The notes: generated by a model from the letters alone, not told the origin. DNA of 35,635 nucleotides from CAYRHS01 sp964424125 (GCA_964424125.1 CAYRHS010000009.1:1-35635), one strand, 5' to 3'. Shown: positions 9,160 through 18,143, numbered from the stretch's first letter. Made by a program: numbers and translations.

Positions 9160-10815
9160 GTGCGCGAGCGCGTCGACGGTCGCTTCGTCCGCGCGCCGTT
9201 CTCCGCAGACGCGGCCTGGGTCGGCCTCGCGGCCCGGATCAGCCGGCGTCGGTTCCTCGGCGCCGCCGCCGCGACCGCGTTCCTCGCGGCGTGTTCGAGC
9301 GGCGGGAGCGACGGCGGTGAAGCCCTGGCCCCGCCGCCGTCGCTTTCGAGCGACCCGTTCACGCTCGGGGTGGCGTCGGGCGACCCGACCGACGACGGAG
9401 TCGTGCTCTGGACCCGCCTGGCCCCCGATCCCCTGGCCGGGGGCGGCATGCCCGACGAGGACGTCGACGTCGTCTGGGAGCTCGGCACCGACGAGGACCT
9501 GAAGCAGACCGTGGCGCAGGGCGTGGCCTCGGCCATCCCGGAGCTCGGGCACTCGGTGCACGTCGACGCCTCGGGCCTCGACGCCGACCGGCCCTACTGG
9601 TATCGGTTCCGGGTCGGCGACTTCGAGACGCCCGTCGCCCGGACCCGAACGATGCCGGCCGCGTCCGCCTCACCCGGACGGATGCGCATGGGCCAGGTCT
9701 CGTGCCAACGCTTCGATCCCGTGTTCTTCGTCGCGTACCGCGACCTGGCCGCGACCGAGGACCTCGACCTCGTCGTCCACTGCGGCGACTACATCTACGA
9801 GAAGTCGTCGGTCGCCGACGACGCTTCGGGAACGTCCGTACGCGACGACCCGCTCCCGGAGGCGATCGACCTCGTCGGCTACCGGAACCGATACGCACTG
9901 ACGAAGAGCGACGAGCACCTGCTCGCCGCGCATGCGATCGCGCCGTGGCTCGTCACCTGGGACGACCACGAGGTCGAGAACAACTACACGTCGGACAGCC
10001 CCGAGATCGGGAGCGAGACGCCGGGTCGCGAGGAGTTCCTCGCGCGGCGGGCTGCCGCGTACCAGGCCTGGTGGGAGCACACGCCCGTACGGCTGGACGC
10101 GCCGAGCGGGCCCGACCTGCGTATCTACCGACCCGCTTCCTTCGGCGACTTGGCACGGTTCCTGGTGCTCGACACCCGCCAGTACCGCTCGCCCCAGGTC
10201 TGCGGCGACACCGAGGCGGGGCTTGACGTCGGCCCCCGCTGCCCCGAGTCGTTCGAACCGGAGTTCACCGCGCTCGGCGACGAGCAGGAAGGATGGGTCG
10301 CCGACCAGCTCGCGGGCTCCGATGCGATCTGGAACGTGATCGTCCAGCAGGTCGTCATGCAACAGTGGCGCTTCGCGCCCGGCAACACGATCTGGAACCT
10401 CGACCAGTGGGACGGATACCCGGCCGCGCGCGATCGCTTCTTCGAGACCCTGCGCGCGAGCGGTGCGAGCAATCCGGTGGTGCTCAGCGGCGACGTGCAC
10501 TCGAGCTGGGTCGGGAGCCTGGCCGCCGACTTCGACGATCCCGCCTCCGAGATCCTGGCAACGGAGTTCGTGGCCACCGCGATCTCCTCCGAACCCTCGG
10601 GCGCGCTCACGGCGGTGACGGATGTGGTGCTCGACAACTCGCCGCACATCGCCTGGGCCGAGACGACCAAGCGCGGCTGGATGTTGCACGACGTGACCCG
10701 CGACGCGTGGCGTACCAACGTCCGGCTCGTCTTCGACCCGACGATGGAGGATTCGCAGGTCGAGACGGAGTCGTCGTGGGTGGTCCCGGCAGGGGGCACG
10801 CTCTCAGAGGCTTGA
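9160..10815 (+). CDS. phoD: PhoD-family alkaline phosphatase/phosphodiesterase, Tat-exported
   Basis: The 551-residue protein has a twin-arginine signal (ISRRRFLGAAAATAFLAACS) that also contains a lipobox LAAC, so a Tat-exported lipoprotein is likely. The PhoD N-terminal domain follows (FTLGVASGDPTDDGVVLWTR), then the metallophosphatase core with VVHCGDYIYE, TWDDHEVENNY and VVLSGDVHSSW, whose Asp, Asn and His residues bind the Fe/Ca metals. PhoD enzymes release phosphate from phosphodiesters and monoesters outside the membrane. The GTG at 9160 is the closest in-frame start upstream of the signal peptide; its ribosome binding site is weak. No Pho box is recognised. Confidence 0.9.
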   Translation: MRERVDGRFVRAPFSADAAWVGLAARISRRRFLGAAAATAFLAACSSGGSDGGEALAPPPSLSSDPFTLGVASGDPTDDGVVLWTRLAPDPLAGGGMPDEDVDVVWELGTDEDLKQTVAQGVASAIPELGHSVHVDASGLDADRPYWYRFRVGDFETPVARTRTMPAASASPGRMRMGQVSCQRFDPVFFVAYRDLAATEDLDLVVHCGDYIYEKSSVADDASGTSVRDDPLPEAIDLVGYRNRYALTKSDEHLLAAHAIAPWLVTWDDHEVENNYTSDSPEIGSETPGREEFLARRAAAYQAWWEHTPVRLDAPSGPDLRIYRPASFGDLARFLVLDTRQYRSPQVCGDTEAGLDVGPRCPESFEPEFTALGDEQEGWVADQLAGSDAIWNVIVQQVVMQQWRFAPGNTIWNLDQWDGYPAARDRFFETLRASGASNPVVLSGDVHSSWVGSLAADFDDPASEILATEFVATAISSEPSGALTAVTDVVLDNSPHIAWAETTKRGWMLHDVTRDAWRTNVRLVFDPTMEDSQVETESSWVVPAGGTLSEA

Positions 10816-10828
10816 GAAGCCCCTTGGG

Positions 10829-10834
10829 TAGCCT
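10829..10834 (+). promoter_or_regulatory. -10-like element TAGCCT inside a GGGTA/TACCC inverted repeat
   Basis: TAGCCT lies 9 nt before ATG 10844. It sits inside an inverted repeat with GGGTA at 10826-10830 and TACCC at 10839-10843, directly against the start codon, so an operator overlapping the promoter is possible. Confidence 0.35.
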
Positions 10835-10843
10835 CGCTTACCC

Positions 10844-12502
10844 ATGGCGAGCAGCGGACCCGTCGAACGCCCGCAGAAGATGTTCCAGGCCTCGCTCCGG
10901 CAAGCGTCGCGCTGGCCCGTCGTCGGAGTGCTCGCTCTGCTCGCGCTCGTTCTCGGCTACATCGGCTGGGCCCAGTACTTCGCTGCGCGTCCCGAGACCA
11001 AGTCGGTGTGGGACCTCCTCTACCTCGACGTCCAGCTCTTCTTCCTCCAGAGCGGCGCCGTCCCCGGGCCGATCCCCGTCGTGCTCGAGATCGCGCGCTT
11101 CCTCGCCTTCTCCGTCGCGGCCTTCGCCGCCGTCAAGGGCGTCGCGCTGTTGGCCCGCGATCAGGTCGCCGCGCTCCGACGTCGCTTCCTGCGCGACCAC
11201 ACGGTGATCGTCGGCCTCGGGGAGAAGGGCAGCCTGCTCACCGAGGCGTTCGTCCGCGAGGGTGTGAAGGTCGTGGCGGTCGAGGCGAACCCGTCGAACG
11301 ATTCCATCCCCGAGCTCCGAGCGCTCGGCGTCAACGTGCTCGTCGGCGACGGTGCCGACCCGACCACGCTCGCCTCCGCCGGCGTCGCGCGGGCTGCCCG
11401 TCTCGTGGCCGTGGCGGACGACGACGCCACCAACGCCGAGATCGCCACCCGAGCCCCGACCCTGGTCGCCGGTCGCCGCGGGGCCGCGCTGGTCTGCATT
11501 GCGCACGTGGTCGACCCCGAGCTCGCCTCCCTCCTCCAGCTCGAGGAGGTGTCGGCAGGGTCGAGCGATGCGTTCCGTCTCGACTTCTTCAACGTCCCCG
11601 AAGCCGGCGCCCGGCTGGTCCTCGAGGAGGTCCCGCCCGACCGTGCCACCGACGACCCCCACGTCGTCGTGATCGGCACCGGGCCGCTGGCGGACCAGGT
11701 CCGCGTCCAGGCACGACGGCTGCTCGGCGGACGGGAGCCCGTCGCGGTCGAGACCGCCGCCGCCGTCGACAGGGCCGAGCTCGCGCGCGCCGACGCCGTG
11801 TACGTATGCCCCGCCGACGAGGGCACCGCGATCACCGACGCCCTCGCCGTGCGAACGGAGCTGCACGACCGCGCGACCCCAGTCGTCGCCGCCCTCCGCC
11901 GGCTCGGCGGCATGGCCGCGCTCCTCGAGCGCAGCGACGCGTTGTCCCACCGCGGGGAGCTGCACGCGATCGCGGTGCTCGAGGAGACCTGCCGACCCGA
12001 GGTCGTGCTGGGCGGGACGTTCGAGCTCCTGGCGCGGGCGATCCACGACGAGTACATCCGGACACGCGCCCGCGAGGGGGTCGCGCCCGGCTCCGAGCCC
12101 TCGACGCAGCCCTGGGCGACGCTGCCCGAGACCCTGCGCGAGTCCAACCGGGACCAGGCCGGCCACATCGGCGTCAAGCTCCGGGCGATCGACTGCGCGC
12201 TCGTGCCCGCGACCGACGCCGCCGACGATCTGGCGCCCTCCTCGTTCTCGTTCACCGACGACGAGATCGCCCGCCTCGCGGAGATGGAACACGAACGTTG
12301 GGTGACCGACCGGCGGCGCAACGGGTGGACGTTCGCGCCGGGTGACCGCGACGTCGAGCGCAAGACGTCCCCGCACCTCGCCCCCTGGGCCGACCTCACC
12401 GAGGAGATCCGCGAGTACGACCGCGTCGCGGTCCGCGAGATTCCGCAGTTCCTCGCGCGGGTCGGCTATCGGATCGTCCGCGTCGAGGCCCCGAGCTCGT
12501 GA
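10844..12502 (+). CDS. Membrane TrkA-N (RCK-like) protein with C-terminal RyR domain
   Basis: The 552-residue protein has two N-terminal membrane helices (about 24-46 and 78-103) separated by a short DLLYLDVQLFFLQSG segment, but no TVGYG-type potassium filter. A Rossmann TrkA-N domain starts near residue 118 (HTVIVGLGEKGSLLTEAFV), and a second Rossmann-like unit near 270 (HVVVIGTGPLADQVRV). A ryanodine-receptor-type (RyR) domain closes the protein (about 467-545, with MEHERWVTDRRRNGW and EIREYDRVAVREIPQFLA). RyR domains in bacteria are predicted ligand sensors in nucleotide-linked conflict systems. The TGA overlaps the GTG of the TIR-WD40 gene (GTGA), so the two products are probably made together. 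Confidence 0.85.
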   Translation: MASSGPVERPQKMFQASLRQASRWPVVGVLALLALVLGYIGWAQYFAARPETKSVWDLLYLDVQLFFLQSGAVPGPIPVVLEIARFLAFSVAAFAAVKGVALLARDQVAALRRRFLRDHTVIVGLGEKGSLLTEAFVREGVKVVAVEANPSNDSIPELRALGVNVLVGDGADPTTLASAGVARAARLVAVADDDATNAEIATRAPTLVAGRRGAALVCIAHVVDPELASLLQLEEVSAGSSDAFRLDFFNVPEAGARLVLEEVPPDRATDDPHVVVIGTGPLADQVRVQARRLLGGREPVAVETAAAVDRAELARADAVYVCPADEGTAITDALAVRTELHDRATPVVAALRRLGGMAALLERSDALSHRGELHAIAVLEETCRPEVVLGGTFELLARAIHDEYIRTRAREGVAPGSEPSTQPWATLPETLRESNRDQAGHIGVKLRAIDCALVPATDAADDLAPSSFSFTDDEIARLAEMEHERWVTDRRRNGWTFAPGDRDVERKTSPHLAPWADLTEEIREYDRVAVREIPQFLARVGYRIVRVEAPSS

Positions 12503-15285
12503 AGTACGACGGCTTCATCTCGTACTCGCACGCCGCCGACGGTCGTCTCGCCCCCGCCGTGCAGCGCGCGCTCCAACGGTTCGCCAAGCCGTGGTACCGG
12601 CGGCGCGCTCTCAACATCTTCCGCGACGACACCGGCCTCTCGGTGGCGCCGCACCTCTGGGGGGCGGTGAGCGAGGCGATCGACGACTCCGAGTGGTTCG
12701 TCCTGCTCACCTCGCCCGAGGCGGCTCAGTCGCGCTGGGTCAACCGCGAGATCGAGCACTGGAAGGCGAACCATCCGGTCGATCGCATCCTGCCCGTGGT
12801 GACGGGCGGCGAGTGGATGTGGGACGAGGCGACCGGCGACTTCGACTGGGAGCGCTCGACCGCGGTGCCCGAGGCGCTCCGGGGCGTCTTCTCCGACGAG
12901 CCGCGCCACCTCGACCTCCGTTGGGCGCACGAGGAGACCCAGCTCGACCGCCGCCACAGCCGGTTCCGGGACGCGGTGGCCCAGCTCGCAGCGCCCATGC
13001 ACGGCCGGTCGAAGGACGAGCTGGAGAGCGAGGACATCCGCCGCCACCGCGGCGCGGTCCGGCTCGCCTGGACGACGGGCATCACGATCTTCGTGCTGCT
13101 CATCGCGGCTCTCGTCGCGGGCCGGGTCGCGGTCGCGAACGCGAACCGGGCCGAGGATCGCAGGAAGGAAGCCGACTCGCAACGGCTCGCGGCCCAGAGC
13201 GAGCAGAACACCGATCGGCCCGACCTCTCGTTCCTGCTCGCGGCCTCCGCCTACCGGATCGATCCCACGCTCCAGGCCGAGGGCGCGGTGCTGAGCTCGC
13301 TCCAGATCGACCCCGACCTCCGCCGGTACGTTCGCGGCCACGACGACGAGGTCTGGGCGGTGACCGTGATCCCGGAACACGACCTGATCGTGTCGGGAAC
13401 CGCCAGCGGGCAGATCCTCCTCACGGACCGCAAGACCGGGGAGACCGTGCTCGAGTACCGGGCGGCGGGCGTCCCCCACGACGAGCTCGCGCCGATCGTC
13501 GACCTCTTCACCGCCGGCACGGACACGGTATGGGCGGTCGACGCGGCCGGACGGGCCATGCGCTTCGACCTGCGAGACCTGGACGACATCGACGTGGAGG
13601 TCTCCGACCTCGGGACGGGTGCGTCGACCCTCCAGGTGGCGGCGGCCGACCCCGCGGGGTCGTGGCTCGCGGTCGGATCGATCGACGGCCGCCTCGTCGT
13701 CTGGGACCTCGACGACCTCTCCGCGCCCGTCCACGACCTCCGAATCGCCGACGTCGACGTCCTCGCGGCCGCGTTCTCCCCCGACGGCACCCTGCTCGCG
13801 TCCGGGACCGCCGACGGCACGCTCGCGGTTCGGGATGTGGCGACCGGCGAGGTGGTCTGGGAGGCACTCGACGTCCACCCGGGATCGAACCCTGCGATCA
13901 CCGGCCTCGAGTTCTCGGCCGACGGATCGAGCCTGGCCAGCGTCGGCGCCAACGGCGCACTCCAGCTCTGGGACGTCGCGACGGGCGACCCGTTCGGGCC
14001 CGCGGGTGGCTTGCAAGGTCCCCACGTCGGCGAGCTGTGGGACGTGACCTTCACCGGGCCCGCCTTCCCCGGCTTCAACGGGCCCTTCATCGCGACCGCG
14101 GGCGAGGACGGCCAGGTCGTCTATTGGGACCCTGCGACTCTCGCCCCGTTCTCCGACCCGAACAAGGTGCACCAGGGCGCGGTCAACGACGTCTTCTTCG
14201 CCTCCGACGGCAGCTTCGCCACCGCCGGCTCCGACCGGGTGGCCGCGTACTTCGAGACCGACACCAGCCGCCTCGCGGGAGGCGAGCGCCGCGACGTGGG
14301 CGAGCCGGTCGCGATGGTGGCGCTCAGCCCCGACGGCGAGACCGCGGCCGTCGCGTCCGGCCCCGACGGGACGGTCACCCTGTGGGACGTCGCCGGGCGG
14401 AAGCCGACGGACAGCTCGATCGAGGTCGGCGTGGTGGTCCAGGACGTCGAGTTCGACCCCACGGGGCGATGGATCGCGGGCGCGCTCGAAGGGGGTGGGA
14501 TCGTCGTCTGGGACACCGAGACGGACGAGACGACGACGGTCGACGCCCACGCTGCCGACACGATCAACGTCGCGTTCTCCCCCGACGGCTCGACGCTGTT
14601 GTCGACGGCCCCACTCGCCAACGAAGCCAAGCTCTGGCGCTTCGACGACGGCCGGCTGTCCGAGAGCGAGACGATCGGCGACATGCCGTTCGCGCGCGGG
14701 GGCGCGTTCTCGCCCGACGGGCGCTTCGTGGCATTCGGGATCGGTCAGGGCGGAGACGTGGTGGTGGTCGACCTGGAGGCCGAGCCGGACGCGGAGGATC
14801 GCCTTCGGGTGCTCGCGGTCGACGACGGGACGCTCGACGCCACGTGGGAGGTGGCGTTCCATCCCACCGAACCACTCCTGGCGAGCGTGGGCGCCGACGG
14901 GCTCGTCCACTTCTGGGATCTGGAGACCTTCGAGGAGACGGGCGAGCCGCTGGTCGGCCACCGCGACGCCGTCGGCGACGTCGCGTTCCTGGGCGACGGC
15001 CAGCGGCTGATGACCGTGAGCGAGGACACGACCGTGCGCCTCTGGGACCTCGAGCGCCGGGAGCCGATCGGGACGCCGCTCGCCGGCCACGACGCCAAGG
15101 TGTTCGGCATCGCCGCCGACGACTCCGGGCTCCTCGCGGTCTCGGGCTCCGCCGACGGCACGATCATCGTCTGGGACCTCGACGCCGAGGACTGGATCAC
15201 CGAGGGGTGCGCGCTCGTCGACCGCGACCTCACCACCACCGAACGCCAGCGCTTCCTCCTCGAGGACGCTCCGCCCCCCTGCTGA
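12499..15285 (+). CDS. TIR domain - transmembrane - WD40 repeat protein
   Basis: The 928-residue protein starts with a TIR domain (DGFISYSH at 4-11; SRWVNREIEHW carrying E84, the position of the NADase catalytic Glu). One membrane helix follows (about 191-213, TGITIFVLLIAALVAGRVAV), then a short basic linker. The rest (about 272-905) is WD40-like: I count 14 repeats, as expected for two seven-bladed propellers, many ending LWDV, VWDL or FWDL. A short Cys-containing tail ends the protein. The TIR would face the cytosol; the side of the propellers depends on topology. The start GTG overlaps the stop of the TrkA-N/RyR gene. TIR effectors deplete NAD+ or make signalling nucleotides; activity here is inferred. 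Confidence 0.9.
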   Translation: MKYDGFISYSHAADGRLAPAVQRALQRFAKPWYRRRALNIFRDDTGLSVAPHLWGAVSEAIDDSEWFVLLTSPEAAQSRWVNREIEHWKANHPVDRILPVVTGGEWMWDEATGDFDWERSTAVPEALRGVFSDEPRHLDLRWAHEETQLDRRHSRFRDAVAQLAAPMHGRSKDELESEDIRRHRGAVRLAWTTGITIFVLLIAALVAGRVAVANANRAEDRRKEADSQRLAAQSEQNTDRPDLSFLLAASAYRIDPTLQAEGAVLSSLQIDPDLRRYVRGHDDEVWAVTVIPEHDLIVSGTASGQILLTDRKTGETVLEYRAAGVPHDELAPIVDLFTAGTDTVWAVDAAGRAMRFDLRDLDDIDVEVSDLGTGASTLQVAAADPAGSWLAVGSIDGRLVVWDLDDLSAPVHDLRIADVDVLAAAFSPDGTLLASGTADGTLAVRDVATGEVVWEALDVHPGSNPAITGLEFSADGSSLASVGANGALQLWDVATGDPFGPAGGLQGPHVGELWDVTFTGPAFPGFNGPFIATAGEDGQVVYWDPATLAPFSDPNKVHQGAVNDVFFASDGSFATAGSDRVAAYFETDTSRLAGGERRDVGEPVAMVALSPDGETAAVASGPDGTVTLWDVAGRKPTDSSIEVGVVVQDVEFDPTGRWIAGALEGGGIVVWDTETDETTTVDAHAADTINVAFSPDGSTLLSTAPLANEAKLWRFDDGRLSESETIGDMPFARGGAFSPDGRFVAFGIGQGGDVVVVDLEAEPDAEDRLRVLAVDDGTLDATWEVAFHPTEPLLASVGADGLVHFWDLETFEETGEPLVGHRDAVGDVAFLGDGQRLMTVSEDTTVRLWDLERREPIGTPLAGHDAKVFGIAADDSGLLAVSGSADGTIIVWDLDAEDWITEGCALVDRDLTTTERQRFLLEDAPPPC

Positions 15286-15306
15286 GATCCCGTTCGGCGT
15301 CCAGAC

Positions 15307-16320
15307 TCAGTCGCGTCGGTGCTGCGCCTCGCGGCGGTGGTGCGTGCGCAGCTCGGCGAGACGGGCAGGGTCGATGGCGCTGGCCCCGGCACGGGCCACC
15401 TTGATCGGGGTCGTGGCGCGCAGCGTCGACGTGCGTACACCGCCCTCGAGCAGGGCCCGTTCCCCGAGCACCGCGCCGGGACCGACGTCGGCGACGACGT
15501 CGCCGTCGACCTCCACCTCGCAGATGCCGTCGAGCAGTACGAACAGCTCGTCGCCCGGCTGCCCCTGCTCGGTGAGCAGCTCCCCGGCGGCCAGCTCGAC
15601 GACGTCGGGAGTGGCTCCCGCGCGCATGATCGAGCGGGACAGCTGCCGCTCGAGCGCGGTCGCCACCTCGGCGACCAGCGCGGGCGAGTCCGCGTCACCC
15701 CAGGGCGTCGCCGATCCGTGCGCTTCGCGGTACCAGGCATCGAAGTCGATGACGCCCGTCTTCGCCGCGAGCCGGCCCTCGTGGTCGTACACCCAGTGGC
15801 GCGGGAACGGGCTCGCGCCCTCGACGTCGAAGTCGCAGCTGCCGTCGGTTCGGATGGTGAGCGCGAGCGTGGTCCAGGCCGTGGGCGCGCGCAGCTGCAC
15901 GAACGGGGCCCGGCGCACGAACCGCGGTGAGGGGACCCCGGTCTTGCCTCCGGCCGTCTGCCGGTACCGCGCCTCGCCGGCTCGTACCTCCGGCGCTCCT
16001 CGCAGGTCGGGCAAGGCCACGGCCCCGAACTCCGTCTCGATCCCCAGGAGCCGCAGCGTCGTGGACCCGAGGTGTCCCCCGCCCTCGTACCCGGCGCCGA
16101 CGATGCGGCCGTCGTCGACGTCGATCCACGCCCGCAGCTCGTTGGCGAAGCGGCAACGGTCCGACGAGGTCCACGCCGCGACGTCGTCGAGCCGGTCCGG
16201 GAGAGGATCGTCGTAGTGCGCGGCGCCGAGCGCGAACGGCACCTTCGCCAGCCCCGCGATGGCCTCCGACGGAATCCACGTCACCGACGTGACCGAGCGC
16301 TCGATCCGCTCGACCGGCAT
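15307..16320 (-). CDS. Cyclic-nucleotide-binding domain protein with novel N-terminal region
   Basis: The last 120 or so of 337 residues form a Crp-type cyclic-nucleotide-binding domain: VVELAAGELLTEQGQPGDEL, then LFVLLDGICEVEVDGDVVADV, and the phosphate-binding cassette GERALLEGGVRTSTL with R296 and T297. There is no C-terminal HTH, so it is not a Crp transcription factor. The first 215 residues (beta-rich, e.g. WIDVDDGRIVGAGYEGGGHL and RHWVYDHEGRLAAKTGVIDF) match no family I know. The ATG lies 9 bp after the stop of the cyclase gene, so the two form an operon: a nucleotide maker followed by a nucleotide binder. Confidence 0.82.
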   Translation of the reverse strand: MPVERIERSVTSVTWIPSEAIAGLAKVPFALGAAHYDDPLPDRLDDVAAWTSSDRCRFANELRAWIDVDDGRIVGAGYEGGGHLGSTTLRLLGIETEFGAVALPDLRGAPEVRAGEARYRQTAGGKTGVPSPRFVRRAPFVQLRAPTAWTTLALTIRTDGSCDFDVEGASPFPRHWVYDHEGRLAAKTGVIDFDAWYREAHGSATPWGDADSPALVAEVATALERQLSRSIMRAGATPDVVELAAGELLTEQGQPGDELFVLLDGICEVEVDGDVVADVGPGAVLGERALLEGGVRTSTLRATTPIKVARAGASAIDPARLAELRTHHRREAQHRRD

Positions 16321-16329
16321 CCCCTGACC

Positions 16330-18099
16330 CTAACCCCGGAGCGCGAGCCGGTACATCGGGAACGTCCCGTAGCCCTTGGCGGTGGGGACGTGGCCGACGT
16401 ACTCGCACGCGAAGTCGGCGGGCGCGTCGAAGCGGACGAGCGCGGCGAAGGCGTCGGTGGCGTAGACCTCGCCCTCGGGCGTGCGCGGCTCGATCCGCGC
16501 CGTCCTGGTCACCTGCGTGCCGAAGAACGTCGGCTCGTCGCGGATCGGGTCGTGACCGGCGAAGACGGGACCGGCGTGCGCGCCGAGGCGGAGCCGAAGA
16601 TCCGCGGGCAGTCCGAGCGCCTCGTGATCGATGCGCGCCACCGCGGTCTGGAGCGCGAGCGCGACCCGTGCCGCGGCGACGACGTCGTCGAGGACGACGT
16701 AGAGCCCGTCCCCCCAGCTGTTGCGATAGCGGACGGCGTCCGACTCGTCGAGCACTCTCGCGAGCTCGCCCATGACCGCGGCGAAGAACGACGGGAGCTC
16801 CGGCTCCCGCAGCCTCGAGAACCCCTTGATGTCGCCGAAGAGCAGCACCCGCACGACTCGATCGGGGCCGGGAGGACGGGTGAGCGGGGGGCCCGTCGCC
16901 CGGCGGCCGTCGAGCGCGACGATCCGATTGGGCCGGCCCGTGGCCCGCCAGGCCTCGACGTCGGCTCCGGTGCCGACCCGTCCCTTCGCCGGCTCGCCGT
17001 CCCAGACCGCGACCTGGACCACCTCGGCGTCGAGCCGGTCGGCGTGGAGGACCGCCTCCCCCATCGCCCGCCGGCTCGTGTACTCGAAGAGCACGTCGTG
17101 GCCGAGCAACGCGTCCTCCGTGGCGAAGGTCACCGATGCCGCGCGGTCCAGGCACGCCCGGAAGCGCGGGATCCACTCCGCACCGGCGGGGTGTACCGAC
17201 GCGGCGACGAAGTCGTCGACCGCGCACGGCAACACGACGTGGAGCGACGCGCCTCGATCGAGCAGCGCCTCGGCTCCGAGCAGGTCGCCGCCGGCGGCGA
17301 GCGACCCCCAACCGGCGCCGACGTCGAGCTCGGCGAGCACGGCGCCGAGCTCCTGTCGAACCTGCACTTCCGTGCCCGTCCCCGCCTCGAGACGGTGGCC
17401 GCAGAAGTGCACGACGCGTGGGTTCGCGATCGCTTCCAGCAGCGAGGGATCGGCACCGGTGAGCTCGCACACGAGCCGGAGCTGCCGGCGAGTGACGGCT
17501 CGCCGCGCGGGGGCATCCCCGGGCGACGCGGCGGCAGCGCGCAGGGCCTCGGACCCGGCATCGACGTCGCCGAGCAACAGCTGCGCTTCGGCGACGGACG
17601 CACGGCGCCAGAACGCCGCCGCGTCGTCTTCGCGAGTGTCGCGGCCCGCGACCGCGAGTGACCGCCGCGCCAGATCCGCGGCACGAGCCTCGTCCCCCGC
17701 CACGAGCGCCATCGTGGCCGCGTTCACGCCCGAGAAGTGACCGCCGGTCCGTTCGAACACGGACGCGTAGCGGTGGGCGGCGAGTGCGGCGAGCCGCCGG
17801 CGGCGATCCCCCGTTGCCGCCAGGGCTCGATCCTTCGCCAGCCGGGCGCCGAGCGCGGGAACGTCCTCGGCCAGCTCGGGCAGGGGCTCCATCCCCTCGA
17901 GGCCCTGCACCCGGAACTGTCGCTCGGCGCTCTCGGTCGCCCCCGACCGGGCCAGCGCGAGCACCGAGAGGTACCGGAGCTCGGGGTCGTCGGGGGAAGC
18001 TCCGAGGGCATCGAGGGCACGGTCGTAGGCGGCGAGCGGCTCACCCGACGCCAGCAGCGCCCGCACGTCCGCCGCTCCGCTCGAGCCCCGGTAGGTCAT
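16330..18099 (-). CDS. Class III nucleotide cyclase with N-terminal TPR-type sensor region
   Basis: The 589-residue protein has an N-terminal helical-repeat region (about 5-240) with HFSGVNAATMALVAGD and WRRASVAEAQLLLGD, which resembles the TPR-S (DUF4071-like) domain. A middle region (250-400) is unassigned. The C-terminal class III cyclase domain has both metal-binding Asp residues: D423 in LLFGDIKGFSRL and D464 in NSWGDGLYVV. The usual specificity Lys (KTIGD) is Asn here (NSWGD), and the transition-state Asn of NxxxR is Thr (T531; R535 kept), so the product is uncertain. The ATG at 18099 has a TAGTCT box 7 nt upstream. It is cotranscribed with the cNMP-binding gene and divergent from a hydrolase sharing its N-terminal domain. 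Confidence 0.85.
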   Translation of the reverse strand: MTYRGSSGAADVRALLASGEPLAAYDRALDALGASPDDPELRYLSVLALARSGATESAERQFRVQGLEGMEPLPELAEDVPALGARLAKDRALAATGDRRRRLAALAAHRYASVFERTGGHFSGVNAATMALVAGDEARAADLARRSLAVAGRDTREDDAAAFWRRASVAEAQLLLGDVDAGSEALRAAAASPGDAPARRAVTRRQLRLVCELTGADPSLLEAIANPRVVHFCGHRLEAGTGTEVQVRQELGAVLAELDVGAGWGSLAAGGDLLGAEALLDRGASLHVVLPCAVDDFVAASVHPAGAEWIPRFRACLDRAASVTFATEDALLGHDVLFEYTSRRAMGEAVLHADRLDAEVVQVAVWDGEPAKGRVGTGADVEAWRATGRPNRIVALDGRRATGPPLTRPPGPDRVVRVLLFGDIKGFSRLREPELPSFFAAVMGELARVLDESDAVRYRNSWGDGLYVVLDDVVAAARVALALQTAVARIDHEALGLPADLRLRLGAHAGPVFAGHDPIRDEPTFFGTQVTRTARIEPRTPEGEVYATDAFAALVRFDAPADFACEYVGHVPTAKGYGTFPMYRLALRG

Positions 18100-18106
18100 C
18101 GCGGGC

Positions 18107-18112
18107 AGACTA
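18107..18112 (-). promoter_or_regulatory. -10-like element TAGTCT, leaderless promoter of the cyclase operon
   Basis: On the minus strand TAGTCT is followed by exactly 7 nt and ATG 18099, with no Shine-Dalgarno sequence. It lies in a 44-bp divergent intergenic region shared with the hydrolase gene. Confidence 0.5.
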
Positions 18113-18143
18113 CGGAATCGCGACCGGGAAGGGAGGCGCAAAC

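Noticed and set aside
12342..15404. Plus-strand open frame of 1020 codons overlapping the TIR-WD40 gene
   Set aside because: Its translation is mostly Arg, Pro and Gly and has no recognisable domain, while the other frame gives a full TIR-WD40 protein.
15307..16320. Crp/Fnr transcription factor
   Set aside because: The nucleotide-binding domain is at the C-terminus and no helix-turn-helix follows it.
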